NCBI GenBank assembly: GCA_023205875.1
Contig: CP060763.1
Span: 496,001-560,000 of the forward strand
Reading direction: 5' to 3'
DNA length: 64,000 nt
Source of the DNA: Chloropicon primus
Lineage: Eukaryota > Chlorophyta > Chloropicophyceae > Chloropicales > Chloropicaceae
Each line of letters starts with the position of its first letter. Position 1 is the first letter of the stretch. Both the position numbers and the translations under genes were made by a program. Below the pieces are notes generated by a model, which saw only the letters and a program-made list of their open reading frames with translations, was not told the origin of the DNA and made no database searches. Positions 1 through 10,445 of this stretch are shown here, one piece after another.

Positions 1-122
1 GTGCTCGTCCCTAGGAGCCGGTCCACGATCCTCCACCAAACTGCAGTGAGGTTGAAAGAGGGATCCTTGGCGAGGATGATGGAAGGTTTTTGATAGTGTT
101 ACAGGTTGGGTTTTGTTGGAAT

Positions 123-1723
123 TTACTTGGGCCTGAGCTCAAACGACACCAAGGCCCAAGACAGGGAACAGCACATGAGCTTTATCATGGTGAGGGCGTA
201 CCACATGCTGTATCCGTTCTTGAAGTCGCTCGAGAGCTCCAACTCGTACCAATCGGGCACCCTGCGATAGGAGTAGTGCATCAAGTCGTCATAACCAGTA
301 TTGATGACGCTGCAGAGGAGCGAGACCAAGTAAAGCACGAGAAGGCAAATGTCGATGGTCCTCTGGGACGGGCCAACCGGCTCGAAGTTGAGAGTCCAGT
401 CCTTGTGAAACTTGTCGTACGCTCCCAAGATGCTCATCACGATGAGAGTGAAAAAAGTTCTCGAGAAGGCCATGGACAGGGGCGAGTAGAACCTCATGAA
501 GGCCCCGTTCGGGGTCGATCCGTCCAGAAGCATGAACATGTAAAGCGAGATGAGGGACATCCCCCCAAGCACCCCTTGCAAGAACAAGTAACAGACGCCA
601 AAGATGTTGCTCGTTGTGTCGTACATGAGCTTCAGGGACAAGGGATTTCCCCCCATCCTGATCTTTTTGGCCTTGCCCCAAGCTCGCTTTGGCAGGCTAG
701 CCTTGCCGGTGACTTTCTGAAACGTCCCGGTGATCGCATCCTCGACGTATCTCGTCTTTGGCCCCGGGCTGCCTGTCCCTTCCTTTTCCCTCAGCGTCTT
801 CAACGTGCCCGTGTTCTCGTCCCAGATGTAGATCATGTCATGCGGGATCGAAGGCTTGGCCGAGGCTTCCTTCTCCTTTGCGGGTTCCACGCCGAACTTC
901 ACGCTGATCTGCGTGCTCGAACCAGCCTCGGACACCCCCTGGCCCCCCTTGCTGCTCTCGTCAAACTTGAGGGCCCTGCACCGGAACCGGAGCGGAGAGA
1001 GAAAGAAAGGAGTGTGTGCGTGTGAAACGAAGTCAGAACCGATCCACGAAGTTTTTGCTCGCCGTGCCGTGCGCCAGAGACGAGACTCACCTCTTGATCA
1101 CCGTTGGTTTGGGAGAGGGGGCTTCGACTGGAGGAAGCTCGTGCGGAGGTGCCGACTCGACGTCTACTGGAGGTCTCTCCTCCACGGCTACTGGCTTTGG
1201 CTCGGGTCGTCGGGCCACGGGGACTCGCCTTGCCGCGGGAACCGCGACCTCGCTTGCGGCCTCCTCCTCGATCATCGAGGGTTTCTCCGGAATTGTGGCC
1301 CCCTCCTTCGCCTGGTGCTGCTTTGCTTCGTTCCTCTTCGCCCGGAGCTTGGCGATCCTCGCCGAGAACCTTCGTGCCCCGAGAGAGTCCGACTGGGGCA
1401 CAGCCTCCTCCGGCATCGTCGCCTTCCCTGCGAGGGACGCAAGGGGCGTCTCGATCCTCTGCGCAGGAGGCTGTTGCTTCAAGACAAGAGCAAAGTCTTT
1501 CAGTCAGAACAAACTCAAACGCAAACGCAATACAACTCCACGAAGAAGAAGAGGAACAGGAAGAGGAAGAAGAAGCTCCGGTGGGTCAACCTACCTTGAC
1601 CGGCTCGAGCTCCGTCCGAAGCGCCGGTAGCTTCCTGGGCGAGACCGGTGCGGTTTCCCTCCTCTGTTCGCTCGTGGATGCGATGGGCTCCTCCTCCTCC
1701 ATGGCGCTTCTCGCTTTTCTCAT
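123..1723 (-). CDS. TMEM237: TMEM237-like ciliary transition-zone tetraspan membrane protein
   Basis: Three exons on the minus strand: 1723-1595, 1476-1091 and 975-123, giving 455 residues. Donors read GTAGGT and GTGAGT, acceptors GAAG and CAG, and the frame is continuous through both joins. The first ~290 residues are charged, Pro/Glu-rich and probably disordered. The last ~160 hold four hydrophobic segments near residues 295-322, 338-357, 377-400 and 428-451. A long low-complexity N-terminus with a C-terminal four-helix block is the architecture of TMEM237, a protein of the ciliary transition zone (MKS/JBTS module); the spacing and the loop sequence after helix 2 also resemble it. The family call is from recall, not alignment. 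The start is the first ATG of exon 1; another ATG lies 7 codons inside. Its presence argues that the alga has or had a flagellate stage. Transcribed away from the coiled-coil gene at 2352. Confidence 0.7.
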
Positions 1724-1985
1724 CCTCTGTCCTCTTCAAACCACCCTCGTTTCCCGCTTCACGCGACCGATGGATTTCCTTAAGTAAACGCCAAGATGGG
1801 ACCGTTTTTCGAGTGAAGTGAATTAACCTCAACCAATCTTTGCTTTGGAACCAATCTTTGTACGATTGCCAAAGGAGAGCGCGGAGAGAGGAAAGGGGGC
1901 GCCAGGGGGAGGGGAGAAGGGGAGGGGGGAGGACCCACAGCATCGTGGCCCGTGGCCCTGACCTCCCCCTCTCCCCATCACCAAT

Positions 1986-2023
<38 letters not shown>

Positions 2024-2351
2024 GTCCTCCAGACTTTTTTGCTCGTTGGTGATTTTCAGTGGATGAGGAATTATGAATCGAGCGAGGCAGAAGAGAGACT
2101 GTCTCGGGCCTTGGAAGACAAGGGAGAACCTTGACCTCGTTGCAGTTGGTGGTTGACTCGGCCGAGGCCTGCGACTGAATTCTTGTTGGCGAGACCTGAC
2201 CTGCTTGCTTTACCACCAACAACAACACGCCTTGCCTTGGAGAAAGGAGTATGGGACAGTATCCTGCTGCTGGGAAGAGGTAGTGAGAGGTAAGAGGTAT
2301 TGGATTGGATTGGTTTGCCAACTTGGGTGGTGACCGAGGTGAGGGAGCGTT
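1724..2351. promoter_or_regulatory. Divergent intergenic region with a CT tract and a shared promoter-like motif
   Basis: 628 bp between two divergent genes, with no convincing gene. It holds a (CT)n tract at about 1984-2021. On the minus strand, 1869-1843, it holds a motif reading GCAATCGTACAAAGATTGG, about 120-146 bp upstream of the TMEM237 start. Nearly the same motif lies upstream of the BolA gene at 7884-7910. Long open frames crossing this region on the minus strand look like shadows of GC-rich DNA. Confidence 0.4.
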
Positions 2352-4451
2352 ATGGTGCTCATACCTCGCGACCCGAAGAACAGGGCCGGCAGAAAGAACG
2401 GAGGAGCGCACCAGCGGCAGCACCAGCAGCGCGTTCAGAACAGCAGGGGAGGAGGGGGGAGGAGGAGGGGGGGAGCGAGGCAAGGACAGGAGAGTGGCAA
2501 CCCCAAGGAGGAGGAGAGGCAGCGAAAGTATCTCGAGCAGCTGAACCAGCAGGCCGAGATTGCGATGAGGGTGCTGGAAAGGGAAAAGGCGGAGCTTGCG
2601 GTGATGAAGGAAAAGGTCGTTGGCAGCAGAAGCAGCGAGGGCAAGAGGAAAGTTTTTGACAAGTCGCAGATTCCAGGCTTGTCGCCGATGAAAGGTGACG
2701 AGCGCAGCCACCACCAACACCCTCTCCGGGTCCAGTCTCCTCCGAGGTTCGACAACATCGAGGTCCCCCAGTACAAGAACGACCTCAAGAACAACTTTAT
2801 CAAGGCCGAGGAGGAAGCGATGAAAAAGGAGTTTTCCGCGGAGGCACACAACCTTCGAAGCCCGGGGTACGACAGCCCCTTGCACTCCCCTCTGCCTGCG
2901 GGGTACCACACGCCGCAACAGGTGCGGCACCCGGTGCCTGCCGCGAGGAGGGACCAAGGGGGCGAGGGCCCATCGATGAATCACGACGACCCGGGAGGCA
3001 CGAGGAGGAACCTCTTCGAGCCGGACCGAGAGATCAGGGACAAGGACCTGCCGGCAAGCGTGCAGAAGAGGCTAGAGATTCTGTCCACGATGAGGGAGAA
3101 CAAGAGGAGGCAGATGTCACACAACTCGTTCTGGGGTGTGGACAACAACGATCCGAGGGTCGTGTCCCCCGAGAAGTTGCACCAGAAGAACGCTGACATG
3201 TACCAGAAAGGCGGGTTCTTGTCAGCGATGAGAGACCTGCAGGGCGGGCCATCAGAGGAGCAGAGGAGGATCGCGGAACTGCAAAGGCAGAAGCTCTTGC
3301 AAGACTTGGACGAGCAGGTTCGGTTGAAGAGGGAGGAGAAGAGGAGCGCGAACATGAAACGGAAGCTCCAGGAGGAGCAAGCGGAGCGAAGGGCTCGCAT
3401 GCAAGCCTTGCACAGCAGAAACAAAGCACAACAGCAAGATTCCACCGCCAACGACGAGAGGGACAGGTACCAGAGGGCACAACAGCCGCGAGCGCAGAAC
3501 CAGCCCCGGTACATGCCGCCGATACAGGAGGGTGGTGCACGCCCTGGGGTTCCTGAACAGCCAGCTCCGCCCTCGGTGCACCATGAGGGCATTCCTCAAG
3601 CGCCCCCCCGGGTGCAAAACAGCCCACCGCCCCCCCTTCAGATTCCGGAGAGGAAGGCAGAGACTTACAACAGCCCCGTTCTGAGGGCCAGGAGACCGTT
3701 TGAGATCGAGAACAACCTCAACGAGAATGCGCAGAACCTGCAGCAGCAACAGCAGCAGCAGCACTTCAATAACCCGGCGGTGGCGCCTTCCTCGAGGAGT
3801 CCGGGCCTCACAAAGCTGCACCAGAGGGCAGCGGAAGCTGGGGCCCCTGAGAACGATGCCATCTCCGCACTCTTGTCCGAAATACGACACGAGCAGAAAA
3901 TGCTGAGGCAGCAGTTCCAAGAGCAGATGCAAGTGGTGTCAAAGCTCGAGCAAGGGGCAAGGGCCGCGAGCAAGGACCACGAGATCGCGATGCAGGAGCT
4001 GAAGAAGGTCAAGGAGAACATTCACTCGGACTCCCTGGACGAGTTCTCGGTCGCTTCCCACTACGTTCCCAAGGACATTGGGCAGATTCCGGACGATTCC
4101 GTCCTCTCCGAGGTGGAGATCAGGCTCGCGACTGCTGGGAAGCCTCGCGAGTCGTTCGAGGACGCCCTTGGCGGCTTCCTCATCACTCGGGAGAGCGTTT
4201 ACTTGAACCAGGACCAGGACGAGGAGCCCACGTTGAGTCCGATGCGCAACCCGTATGCGATGGACCAGGAGCACGTTGGGAGCGTCGTCAACTTCCCGGT
4301 GGACAAGGAAGTGGTCCTGATGCAGCAAGAGGAGGACATCAGGGGGAAGCAGAGGAACCAGGGGAAGGCAAAGGCGCAGAGGAAGAAGCGGCCGACGAAG
4401 AGGCAGCAGACCAACAACCAAACACCACCCGCCGGCCGCTGGAGGCTCTGA
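2352..4451 (+). CDS. Basic/glutamine-rich coiled-coil protein, possibly centrosomal/ciliary (CSPP1-like)
   Basis: Single exon, 699 residues, starting at the first ATG of the frame. The N-terminus (1-50) is Arg/Gly-rich and basic. Long Glu/Arg/Gln/Lys coiled-coil stretches follow at roughly 50-100, 225-250, 295-360 and 500-560. Proline-rich linkers lie at about 390-440, and a short polyglutamine run at about 460. The C-terminus (670-699) is Lys/Arg-rich. No enzymatic domain is visible. The repeated ERKRR/EEQAERR blocks and disordered linkers recall CSPP1 and other spindle-pole/ciliary scaffolds, and it sits beside a transition-zone gene and an SF-assemblin, so a basal-body role is plausible. 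That is inference; the family is not securely recognised. The run of charged codons with no stop over 2.1 kb makes the gene itself secure. Confidence 0.75.
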   Translation: MVLIPRDPKNRAGRKNGGAHQRQHQQRVQNSRGGGGRRRGGARQGQESGNPKEEERQRKYLEQLNQQAEIAMRVLEREKAELAVMKEKVVGSRSSEGKRKVFDKSQIPGLSPMKGDERSHHQHPLRVQSPPRFDNIEVPQYKNDLKNNFIKAEEEAMKKEFSAEAHNLRSPGYDSPLHSPLPAGYHTPQQVRHPVPAARRDQGGEGPSMNHDDPGGTRRNLFEPDREIRDKDLPASVQKRLEILSTMRENKRRQMSHNSFWGVDNNDPRVVSPEKLHQKNADMYQKGGFLSAMRDLQGGPSEEQRRIAELQRQKLLQDLDEQVRLKREEKRSANMKRKLQEEQAERRARMQALHSRNKAQQQDSTANDERDRYQRAQQPRAQNQPRYMPPIQEGGARPGVPEQPAPPSVHHEGIPQAPPRVQNSPPPPLQIPERKAETYNSPVLRARRPFEIENNLNENAQNLQQQQQQQHFNNPAVAPSSRSPGLTKLHQRAAEAGAPENDAISALLSEIRHEQKMLRQQFQEQMQVVSKLEQGARAASKDHEIAMQELKKVKENIHSDSLDEFSVASHYVPKDIGQIPDDSVLSEVEIRLATAGKPRESFEDALGGFLITRESVYLNQDQDEEPTLSPMRNPYAMDQEHVGSVVNFPVDKEVVLMQQEEDIRGKQRNQGKAKAQRKKRPTKRQQTNNQTPPAGRWRL

Positions 4452-4566
4452 CGGTTGAAACAAAAAAGGTCAAGTCCTGTTATAATTTATACTGTATTTT
4501 TATCGAAAGGTTGATTCGAGGGCAGGGGCACAGCCCGTTCCCACGGCGCTCGGCCGCCCATATACC

Positions 4567-5289
4567 TCAGAACCCCCTTTCAATGGTGTTCAAGCTGCTC
4601 TCGAGAACCTTGAGAAGCAACTCCTCTGTGGCTTCCCTCTCCTTCTTTTCGTTTTTGATAGCTAGGTGGTGCTTGACGGACAAGTCTTCGAGAATCTGGA
4701 GCATGCTGTTCTGCATCCTCTCCCTCTTCTCCCTCTCGTTCTGTATCAGGGCCTGCAGCCTCTCAGACTCGTCGTTCAGCTTTCTCGAAACGTTTGCCTC
4801 CTGCTGCTCCACCTTGACGAGCTCTTGGTCGACCCTGTCCGTGAGCCTCAGGATCTCTTGTCTGACTTGGTGAATGCCGTGGTCACCCGACTCCTCCCTC
4901 GCTATCCTTTCCGTGACCAGGCTGGCTCTCAGAATCTGCGCCTTCTCTTCAATGAAACGCACCAGCTGTCTGTGGGACTCCTTCCTCGTCTCCCTCTCCG
5001 AGTTGAGGTCCGCGACACTGTTGTCGTCCACCAGTTGCAGTTCCTTCTCCTTTCGCTCTGCCAGAACTTCCCTCTTCACCTTGCAAGTCCCGAGGTCCTC
5101 CTCGAGCTTCTTGACCTCGTCCCGCAGGGCGTTCCCTCGCTCTATGGACACCTCTCCATACCGAGTTACCTTCTCCTCCAATTGCTTGATTTTGGTCTTT
5201 AGCACTTCTTCCCTCTTTCCCTTCCTTTCCTCTACCAAATTGTTATGGCTGCCGCTAGCACTTGCTTCCACTCCGCCGCGAAGCATCAT
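4567..5289 (-). CDS. SF-assemblin family protein (striated flagellar root fibre), copy 1
   Basis: Single exon, 240 residues, starting at the ATG at 5289. After a ~25-residue non-helical head, almost the whole chain is an unbroken charged helix with Arg/Glu/Lys heptads and no proline: 'KTKIKQLEEKVTRYGEV', 'ERETRKESHRQLVRFIEEK', 'EKRERMQNSMLQILEDL'. A non-helical head, a coiled-coil rod with regularly spaced skip residues and the final ER..(T/A)EE.LLKVLE block are typical of SF-assemblin, which forms the 2-nm filaments of striated microtubule-associated fibres at green-algal basal bodies. A paralogue lies at 56538-57540. It is convergent with the coiled-coil gene at 2352, with 115 bp between their stop codons. 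A start a few codons upstream would need a non-ATG codon. Confidence 0.8.
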   Translation of the reverse strand: MMLRGGVEASASGSHNNLVEERKGKREEVLKTKIKQLEEKVTRYGEVSIERGNALRDEVKKLEEDLGTCKVKREVLAERKEKELQLVDDNSVADLNSERETRKESHRQLVRFIEEKAQILRASLVTERIAREESGDHGIHQVRQEILRLTDRVDQELVKVEQQEANVSRKLNDESERLQALIQNEREKRERMQNSMLQILEDLSVKHHLAIKNEKKEREATEELLLKVLESSLNTIERGF

Positions 5290-5389
5290 GGTCAACTGCC
5301 CACGCGCCCCGTCCCCCGTGTGTGTGCCACTGCACGCCGCTTAACCCTTCCTCGCTCTGCTGCCTGTCCTGTCACTCTCCTGCGAATAT

Positions 5390-5448
5390 GGAGGGAAGGG
5401 AAGGGAAGGGAAGGGAGGGCTGGACACCAGCGCCTAAAGACAATATGT

Positions 5449-5502
<54 letters not shown>

Positions 5503-5503
5503 C
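5390..5503. repeat. Simple repeats: (GGGAA)n then TA/TG microsatellite
   Basis: A GGGAA pentamer run (about 5393-5420) is followed by TATATATA and about 20 TG units (about 5450-5500). The block lies between the 5' end of SF-assemblin 1 and the 3' end of the TBC gene. It is likely untranslated or spacer DNA. Confidence 0.85.
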
Positions 5504-5522
5504 GGCTGAACTTGCTGCCTTA

Positions 5523-7418
5523 TCACATGTTTCTCTGGAAGCTGGCCGGCGAACTGGGCACTCTCAGCCTGGCAGGGCTTCTGCCGTTCTTGCCGTTCGG
5601 CGTGCCACCGATCTCGAGCTTGGGTGCGTAATACTTCCTTTCCATCGAGTCAAAGGTCTCTGCGATTCTCTCCGGCACCTGAATGTTGTTGATGGTCTTC
5701 AGGAACACGTCCGGGTCGAGGTCCTCAGGCGGCTGCAGCAGCAACTTGATGGCCTGGTCAAACGAGCAGGTCAGAAGTTGAGTCTTGTGCATCTTCAAAA
5801 GGGCCAAGGCGGTCTTGAAGATTGTGAGCTCTCCCTCCAGCATGTAGTTGTCCCACACCAGGCAAGCCATGTCCAAAGGCAGTATCTTGGCGTACATCGT
5901 GAACGCCCAGTTCAGCAAGTACAGCTCCGGGCCCAAGTGGATGGCCTCGAAGTGCTTTGCCAGCCCGGACATCGAGGTCTGCAACCAGCTGCTGAAAAGT
6001 CTAAACATATTGTACACGTGGTCCGTGTCGGCACTCAAGAAGGCGAGGAAGAAGTGCCTCGTCAGCAAGTTGCACAGGCACATGAAAGCCTCCGGTGGGT
6101 CCATGTAGAGCAGGAACATCCCGGCAAGGTAGCTCATGCCCTGGACGTAGCCAACGTCGGGCCTGTGAATCACGTAAGCGCCCAGGACGGTCCTGAGGTG
6201 GCCGTAGAGGTCCGACCCCGGCTTGAAGAGCTTCAGGGACGAGAAGGTTCGGTGGATGTCCTGCTCGATCTGAAGCATCGCCTCCTGCTTGCCCATGGCC
6301 ATCTTGGTCGCCGTCCTCAGCCTCCTGATGTAGACATCCGAGGACACCGACTCGTCCAGGATCTGCTTGGTGCTGGCTTCAAAGCTCGCGATCATCTTCT
6401 CCCGGTCGATTTCCAGCGAGGCTTGTGAAATGTAATAGCTGTAAAGCTCCTCCGTGATGCGAAGCGTGTTGCCGAGGGCGAGGGGCCACACCAGACCCCT
6501 CACCGCGGGCGGGAGGCCCTGCTTCCAGCTCAGCTTCACCCACGGGTCGTCCTTGAGGGTGTACCAGTTGGGCAGAATCTTGGTCAGCCAGATCTCGGTG
6601 CTCTCCTTCTGCTTCTTCTCCATCTTCCGTTTCCGCCACTCCTTTATCTGCTGCCTTTTCGATTTCTTGTGGAGCTCCTTCTTGTAGCTTCTCGACACCG
6701 CCGAGCTCTGGAACAGACTCTTCAGGTTCCAGAAGAAGAAGGAGCAAGGGGCAGTCAGAGCGCTGGAATAGAAGTCCCCGCACCCGTGCCTCAGCCTCTT
6801 CTTGTTCCTCTCCTCGTGGTGGGACCGCAAGATCACGTCGTCGAGAATGTCCGAAATCACCTCCTGGCACACCGACTCGCTGGTGCTCGCCTCGAGGTCC
6901 GCCCTCTCGCCGCGCTTATCCAGCGCAACTTCTTCCCAAGTGTCCGACCAACCCCTGCTGTAGTCAAACATCGCGAGCACGGCCAAGCCCACCGTGGCGG
7001 TGTTGCCGTCATTCAGAGCAAGCTCTTTAATGGTTGCCGCCCCCTCGCTCACTTTCGCTTTGGCTGCTGCCTCCGCAACTGCAGCCGGGTCCTTGCTGTC
7101 GTCATCCAAGTCTATGTTGTCCCACTCCTTCCACTCCAGCTCCGAAAGACCCGCGGCGTCGCTCGACTGCTCGTCGGGGAAAAGCACGAATAAAAGACGT
7201 CTCGCGTGTCAGCTCCCACACTCGAGAGGCAAAAAAAAGAACGAGCTCTTCTTCCCCTTCTTCCTCTTCGACATCCCAAAAGAAAGTATTCTTATCTTCT
7301 TTCGTTTTCCACTTACTCTCTTCCTTCGCAGCTTGCTCACGTCCGCCATTGACGTGTGCCAAGCGTCGAAGAACGACACTATGTTCACATCCTGACCCGT
7401 CAAGTCTTGCGCCACCAT
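5523..7418 (-). CDS. TBC-domain Rab GTPase-activating protein (TBC1D12/TBC1D14-like)
   Basis: Two exons: 7418-7317 and 7166-5523, 581 residues. The donor is GTAAGT; the acceptor is a pyrimidine stretch ending GAGCAG. The join is phase 0 and removes an in-frame stop seen in the unspliced frame. The TBC domain spans about residues 250-500: it begins with 'GLPPAVRGLVWPLALGN', carries the arginine-finger motif 'IEQDIHRTF' (about 331) and the glutamine-finger motif 'YVQGMSYLAG' (about 371). Both catalytic fingers are present, so it should stimulate GTP hydrolysis on a Rab. The PxVRGxVWxLAxGNxLxIT opening is closest, from memory, to TBC1D12/TBC1D14, which act in recycling-endosome and autophagy traffic; the Rab partner cannot be read from sequence. 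The N-terminal 220 residues are acidic, then strongly basic. Confidence 0.85.
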
Positions 7419-8197
7419 CTTGACCTCCCTCCTCCACCAAGTCCCCCCTCCACCAAGCTCTCCCCTTTACAAACCGAGAGACCAAACCGAGTGACGACAC
7501 CGGCAAGGGTGACACCGACCTTGGAAGTCACTCGGTCCCCTCCCTCACGCAACCCTGCTCTATTCTCCCCCCTCTCCCACCTCTAGCGCATCCCTTCTGT
7601 CTCGTCAAGGTCTCTCTGTCCCGTGTCCTGTGTCTCCCCACCCCTCTGGTGCCGCTCTGAAGGAGAGTGAACAAGTTGCCAACGCATGCAAAGGCAAAAG
7701 AGAAAAGACGGCGAGGAAAGAACACCAAGACGTGGCAACTTTTCCACAAGGACGGCAAAGAACCCAAGGCCACAAGGAAAAGGGACAATCTCTTGTTCTT
7801 CTTGTTCTTCTTCTCTTCGTTTTGAAGCGACCTTGGTCCTCTTCCTCTCATCCAAACAATTGCTTAAGTAAACTTCAACAAAGCCAATCGTATAAAGGTT
7901 GGTACCAAAGTTTTCCGAACTTCAAACTTGAAATTCAAATTGGAACAAGCGGCGGAGGCGAGCGACGAGGAAGAGACAGGAGGTTGGCGAGCGACGAGGG
8001 AGACGACGAGAGAGACGGCGAGGGGTCGAAACCTACGCACTGAGTCTCACGACCTTTCCATTTCGATTGACGCATCGCATCTGCATCGAATCGCAACGCA
8101 TTTGCATCGAATCGCATCGCATTTGCATCGCATCCTACGAAGCCTGGGGAGTTTGGAGATAGATTGTTGTTCCGATTGGAAGGTGCGGGAGCAGTCA
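7419..8197. other. Intergenic region with shared promoter-like motif and GCATCG repeats
   Basis: 779 bp between divergent genes; no convincing coding frame. At 7884-7910 the plus strand reads CAATCGTATAAAGGTTGG, which includes TATAAAGG and strongly resembles the minus-strand motif at 1869-1843. About 8068-8135 is a degenerate repeat of GCATCGAATCGCATCGCATTT units. It probably holds the BolA promoter and 5' leader. Confidence 0.45.
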
Positions 8198-8524
8198 ATG
8201 AGGTTGGCGGTGATGGCGGCGAGGGAGAAGGGTTATATGGGTCCGATGGCGAGGAGGATCCTCGAGAAAGTGTCGAACGCTTTCGATTGTGAGGTGGTGT
8301 CCTTGGAGAACCAATCGCACCATCACGCTGGGCACGTGGGCAACCCGGACGGTGCAGACGACGCGGAGACGCACTTCAAGCTCAAGGTCGTCTCGGACGC
8401 CTTCGAGGGGAAGAAGCTCTTGGAGAGGCACCGGATGGTGAACGAGCTGCTGAAGGAGGAGCTGCGAGAGACCGGTGGCGTCCACGCCCTGTCGCTTGAC
8501 CTGAAGCCTTCAAAGGCCAAGTGA
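8198..8524 (+). CDS. BOLA1: BolA-like protein (BolA1 type)
   Basis: Single exon, 108 residues; 8198 is the only ATG in frame ahead of the domain. It has the BolA fold signatures in order: 'GPMARRILEKVSNAF' (helix 1), 'ENQSHHHAGHVGN' (the loop with the conserved Ser-His and a metal-binding His), 'ETHFKLKVVSDAFEGKKL', 'LERHRMVNELLKEEL' and 'GVHALSLDLK'. BolA proteins pair with CGFS monothiol glutaredoxins and hold or transfer [2Fe-2S] clusters in mitochondria and plastids. No clear targeting peptide is visible: the chain begins only ~17 residues before the domain, although the first residues are basic/hydrophobic. It is tail-to-tail with the AAA ATPase gene, 194 bp apart. Confidence 0.9.
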   Translation: MRLAVMAAREKGYMGPMARRILEKVSNAFDCEVVSLENQSHHHAGHVGNPDGADDAETHFKLKVVSDAFEGKKLLERHRMVNELLKEELRETGGVHALSLDLKPSKAK

Positions 8525-8718
8525 AAAGGCTCAACCCGAAGACAACCGTCCGGTGTCCTTGGGCGTGCGCGGCGATGTGGTTTGAAGGTGAATCGTCGTG
8601 AGGATGATACAATTATAGATGTGTGTACATATATTAACCTTAATCTGCTGCTGCTGCTGTTTGTTGTACAATAATAAGCCGTGCTCAAGAACGGCGATTC
8701 CCTCTGCGTGCGCTCGAG

Positions 8719-10317
8719 TCACCGAAAGCCCCTCTGGCCCATCGCTTCCCGGTACGCTTCGAACGGGGGCAGCGAAGACTGCCTTGCCTCCTTCCTGACG
8801 ATCTTCGAAGCCCACTGCCTCTCTGCCTGGACGCAGAGCAACTTCAAATCCCTTCCCGAAAACCCTCTCGTCAGCTCCGCCAGCTCCTCCCGCTCCTCGT
8901 CACTCAAGTGTTTCGCGTACTTGCCCAGAATCTGGCTCCTGCAGGCAGAGTCCGGGAGGTCAAACTCGACGCGAAACTCAAAGCGCGACAGGAGGGCCGG
9001 ATCCAAGTCGCTCTTCCTGTTCGTGGCGGCGATGACCACGTTGTTCCTCGACCCGTCGGCGTCGAAGCCGTCGATCTCCTTGAGAAGGACCCCAAGAATT
9101 CGCCTTGAGGCGTCGTGCATCTCGCTGTCCCTGCTGGTGACCAGCGCGTCCACCTCGTCCAGGAAAATGATCACGCCCTTGTCGCTCAAGCTGGCGCACT
9201 TGGCGAAGAGTTGAGCCAAGATCTTCTCCGACTCGCCGTAATACTTGCTCGTGATCGACTCGATCGGAACGTACACGAGGGGGATCACGGCCATCTCCGA
9301 CAGAGCGCGCGCGGCGCTCGTCTTTCCCGTGCCGGGGGGGCCGTCGAACAAGACCGCCTTGGGAAGGTTGGAGACGTTCTCGACTCGAGTGCCCTTCGAA
9401 ACCGCCGTGAAGGTCTCCTTGAAAAAGAGGTTCAGAAGCAAGCTGTCTTCGATCTGCCTCTTCTGCCGCTCGTAGCCCGCAATGTTGCCCCAGAGCCTGT
9501 CGAAGTTCCCCCTCTTGCAGTGCTCAAGGGCTTCCTCACTCGCTTTATCGTCCTTTGGCGGCAGGTACACCCTCGCGCCCAAGCCGGCGAGCTCCTCTTC
9601 CGCTGTGGGCTCGCCCCTCGGCAAGGGGGACTGCTGGAGAGGGTTCCCCTTCGACGCCCCGGAGGGGGGCAGCCGCCTCGGAGGAGGGAAGGCGCTGCTC
9701 GGCAGGCTTTGGTTCTCTTGAGCCTCTTGGTACTCCATAGAAACTTGCGAGGACAGCGCAAGGGCATTGAGGATCACCTTGAGCTCCTGCTGGCTCAAGT
9801 AACCGCTATCGCCTTCCTTGATGAACTCCAACTCCTGCAGCCCGTAGCCCGCGAGCGGCTGGAAGAACACCAGGCTCAGCCCCCGAGTCTGGGATGGCCG
9901 AAAGGAGAGCTGCTTGGCCACCGAGCTATCGAAGGACTCGACGCTCCAACCTGCCTTGGTCTTCGCCGAGAGCGAGCTTATTGATTCCGTTATGATGGCC
10001 ACAGCGTCAGAGCCCGGGCGCAGCGGGAACCGCACGGAGAGCCTGGAACGCGACCCGACGCTCCCACCCTTGACGGATATCTGAACTCCCCTCTGCGAGG
10101 CGTACGCCCGCTCCCTCGGCGTCGAGTGCCTCTGTGATCTCAACTCCGACTCTATCCTGGCCCAATACGGCTCTATCGTCTTTCGCGCAGCGCTCAGCGC
10201 GTCCCCCTTCTCCTCCTCACACCCAATAACCCCGTAGCGGCCCAACACCATCATCGCTGACGCCATCGCCACGCCACCCGTCAAAGCTTTGGTTCCGAAC
10301 AGGCGAGTTGCCCACAT
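8719..10317 (-). CDS. AAA+ ATPase with N-terminal mitochondrial/membrane-anchor segment
   Basis: Single exon, 532 residues, ATG at 10317. The N-terminus (1-35) is Arg-containing, then hydrophobic, fitting a mitochondrial presequence or inner-membrane anchor. The AAA domain fills about 280-500: Walker A 'GPPGTGKTSAARAL' (about 326), Walker B 'GVIIFLDEVDALV' (about 384), sensor-1 'VVIAATNRKSDLDPAL', arginine finger 'SRFEFRVEF' and a sensor-2 helix 'GFSGRDLKLL'. This is the single-AAA-module type of the Msp1/spastin/YME1 superfamily, without a zinc protease motif, so an unfoldase or remodelling enzyme. About 180 residues between the anchor and the AAA core hold a globular part with a degenerate EF-hand-like stretch 'EGDSGYLSQQELKVIL', whose first loop acid is missing. 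The exact orthologue is not recognised. Confidence 0.85.
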   Translation of the reverse strand: MWATRLFGTKALTGGVAMASAMMVLGRYGVIGCEEEKGDALSAARKTIEPYWARIESELRSQRHSTPRERAYASQRGVQISVKGGSVGSRSRLSVRFPLRPGSDAVAIITESISSLSAKTKAGWSVESFDSSVAKQLSFRPSQTRGLSLVFFQPLAGYGLQELEFIKEGDSGYLSQQELKVILNALALSSQVSMEYQEAQENQSLPSSAFPPPRRLPPSGASKGNPLQQSPLPRGEPTAEEELAGLGARVYLPPKDDKASEEALEHCKRGNFDRLWGNIAGYERQKRQIEDSLLLNLFFKETFTAVSKGTRVENVSNLPKAVLFDGPPGTGKTSAARALSEMAVIPLVYVPIESITSKYYGESEKILAQLFAKCASLSDKGVIIFLDEVDALVTSRDSEMHDASRRILGVLLKEIDGFDADGSRNNVVIAATNRKSDLDPALLSRFEFRVEFDLPDSACRSQILGKYAKHLSDEEREELAELTRGFSGRDLKLLCVQAERQWASKIVRKEARQSSLPPFEAYREAMGQRGFR

Positions 10318-10445
10318 CACCTCAGCCTCTTCCTCCTCGCAACACGATTCGATTCGATTCGATTCGATTCTTCACCACCACGTGGTGGCGTCTGTCATTC
10401 CTTTCGAGCGAGGCCACGCTCTTTCGCAAGGGAATCGGACGCTTG

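Noticed and set aside
1515-2984. Long minus-strand open frame opposite the coiled-coil gene (489 codons)
   Set aside because: Low-complexity Arg/Leu/Pro composition, antisense to a better frame, and it crosses the CT tract; a shadow of GC-rich codons.
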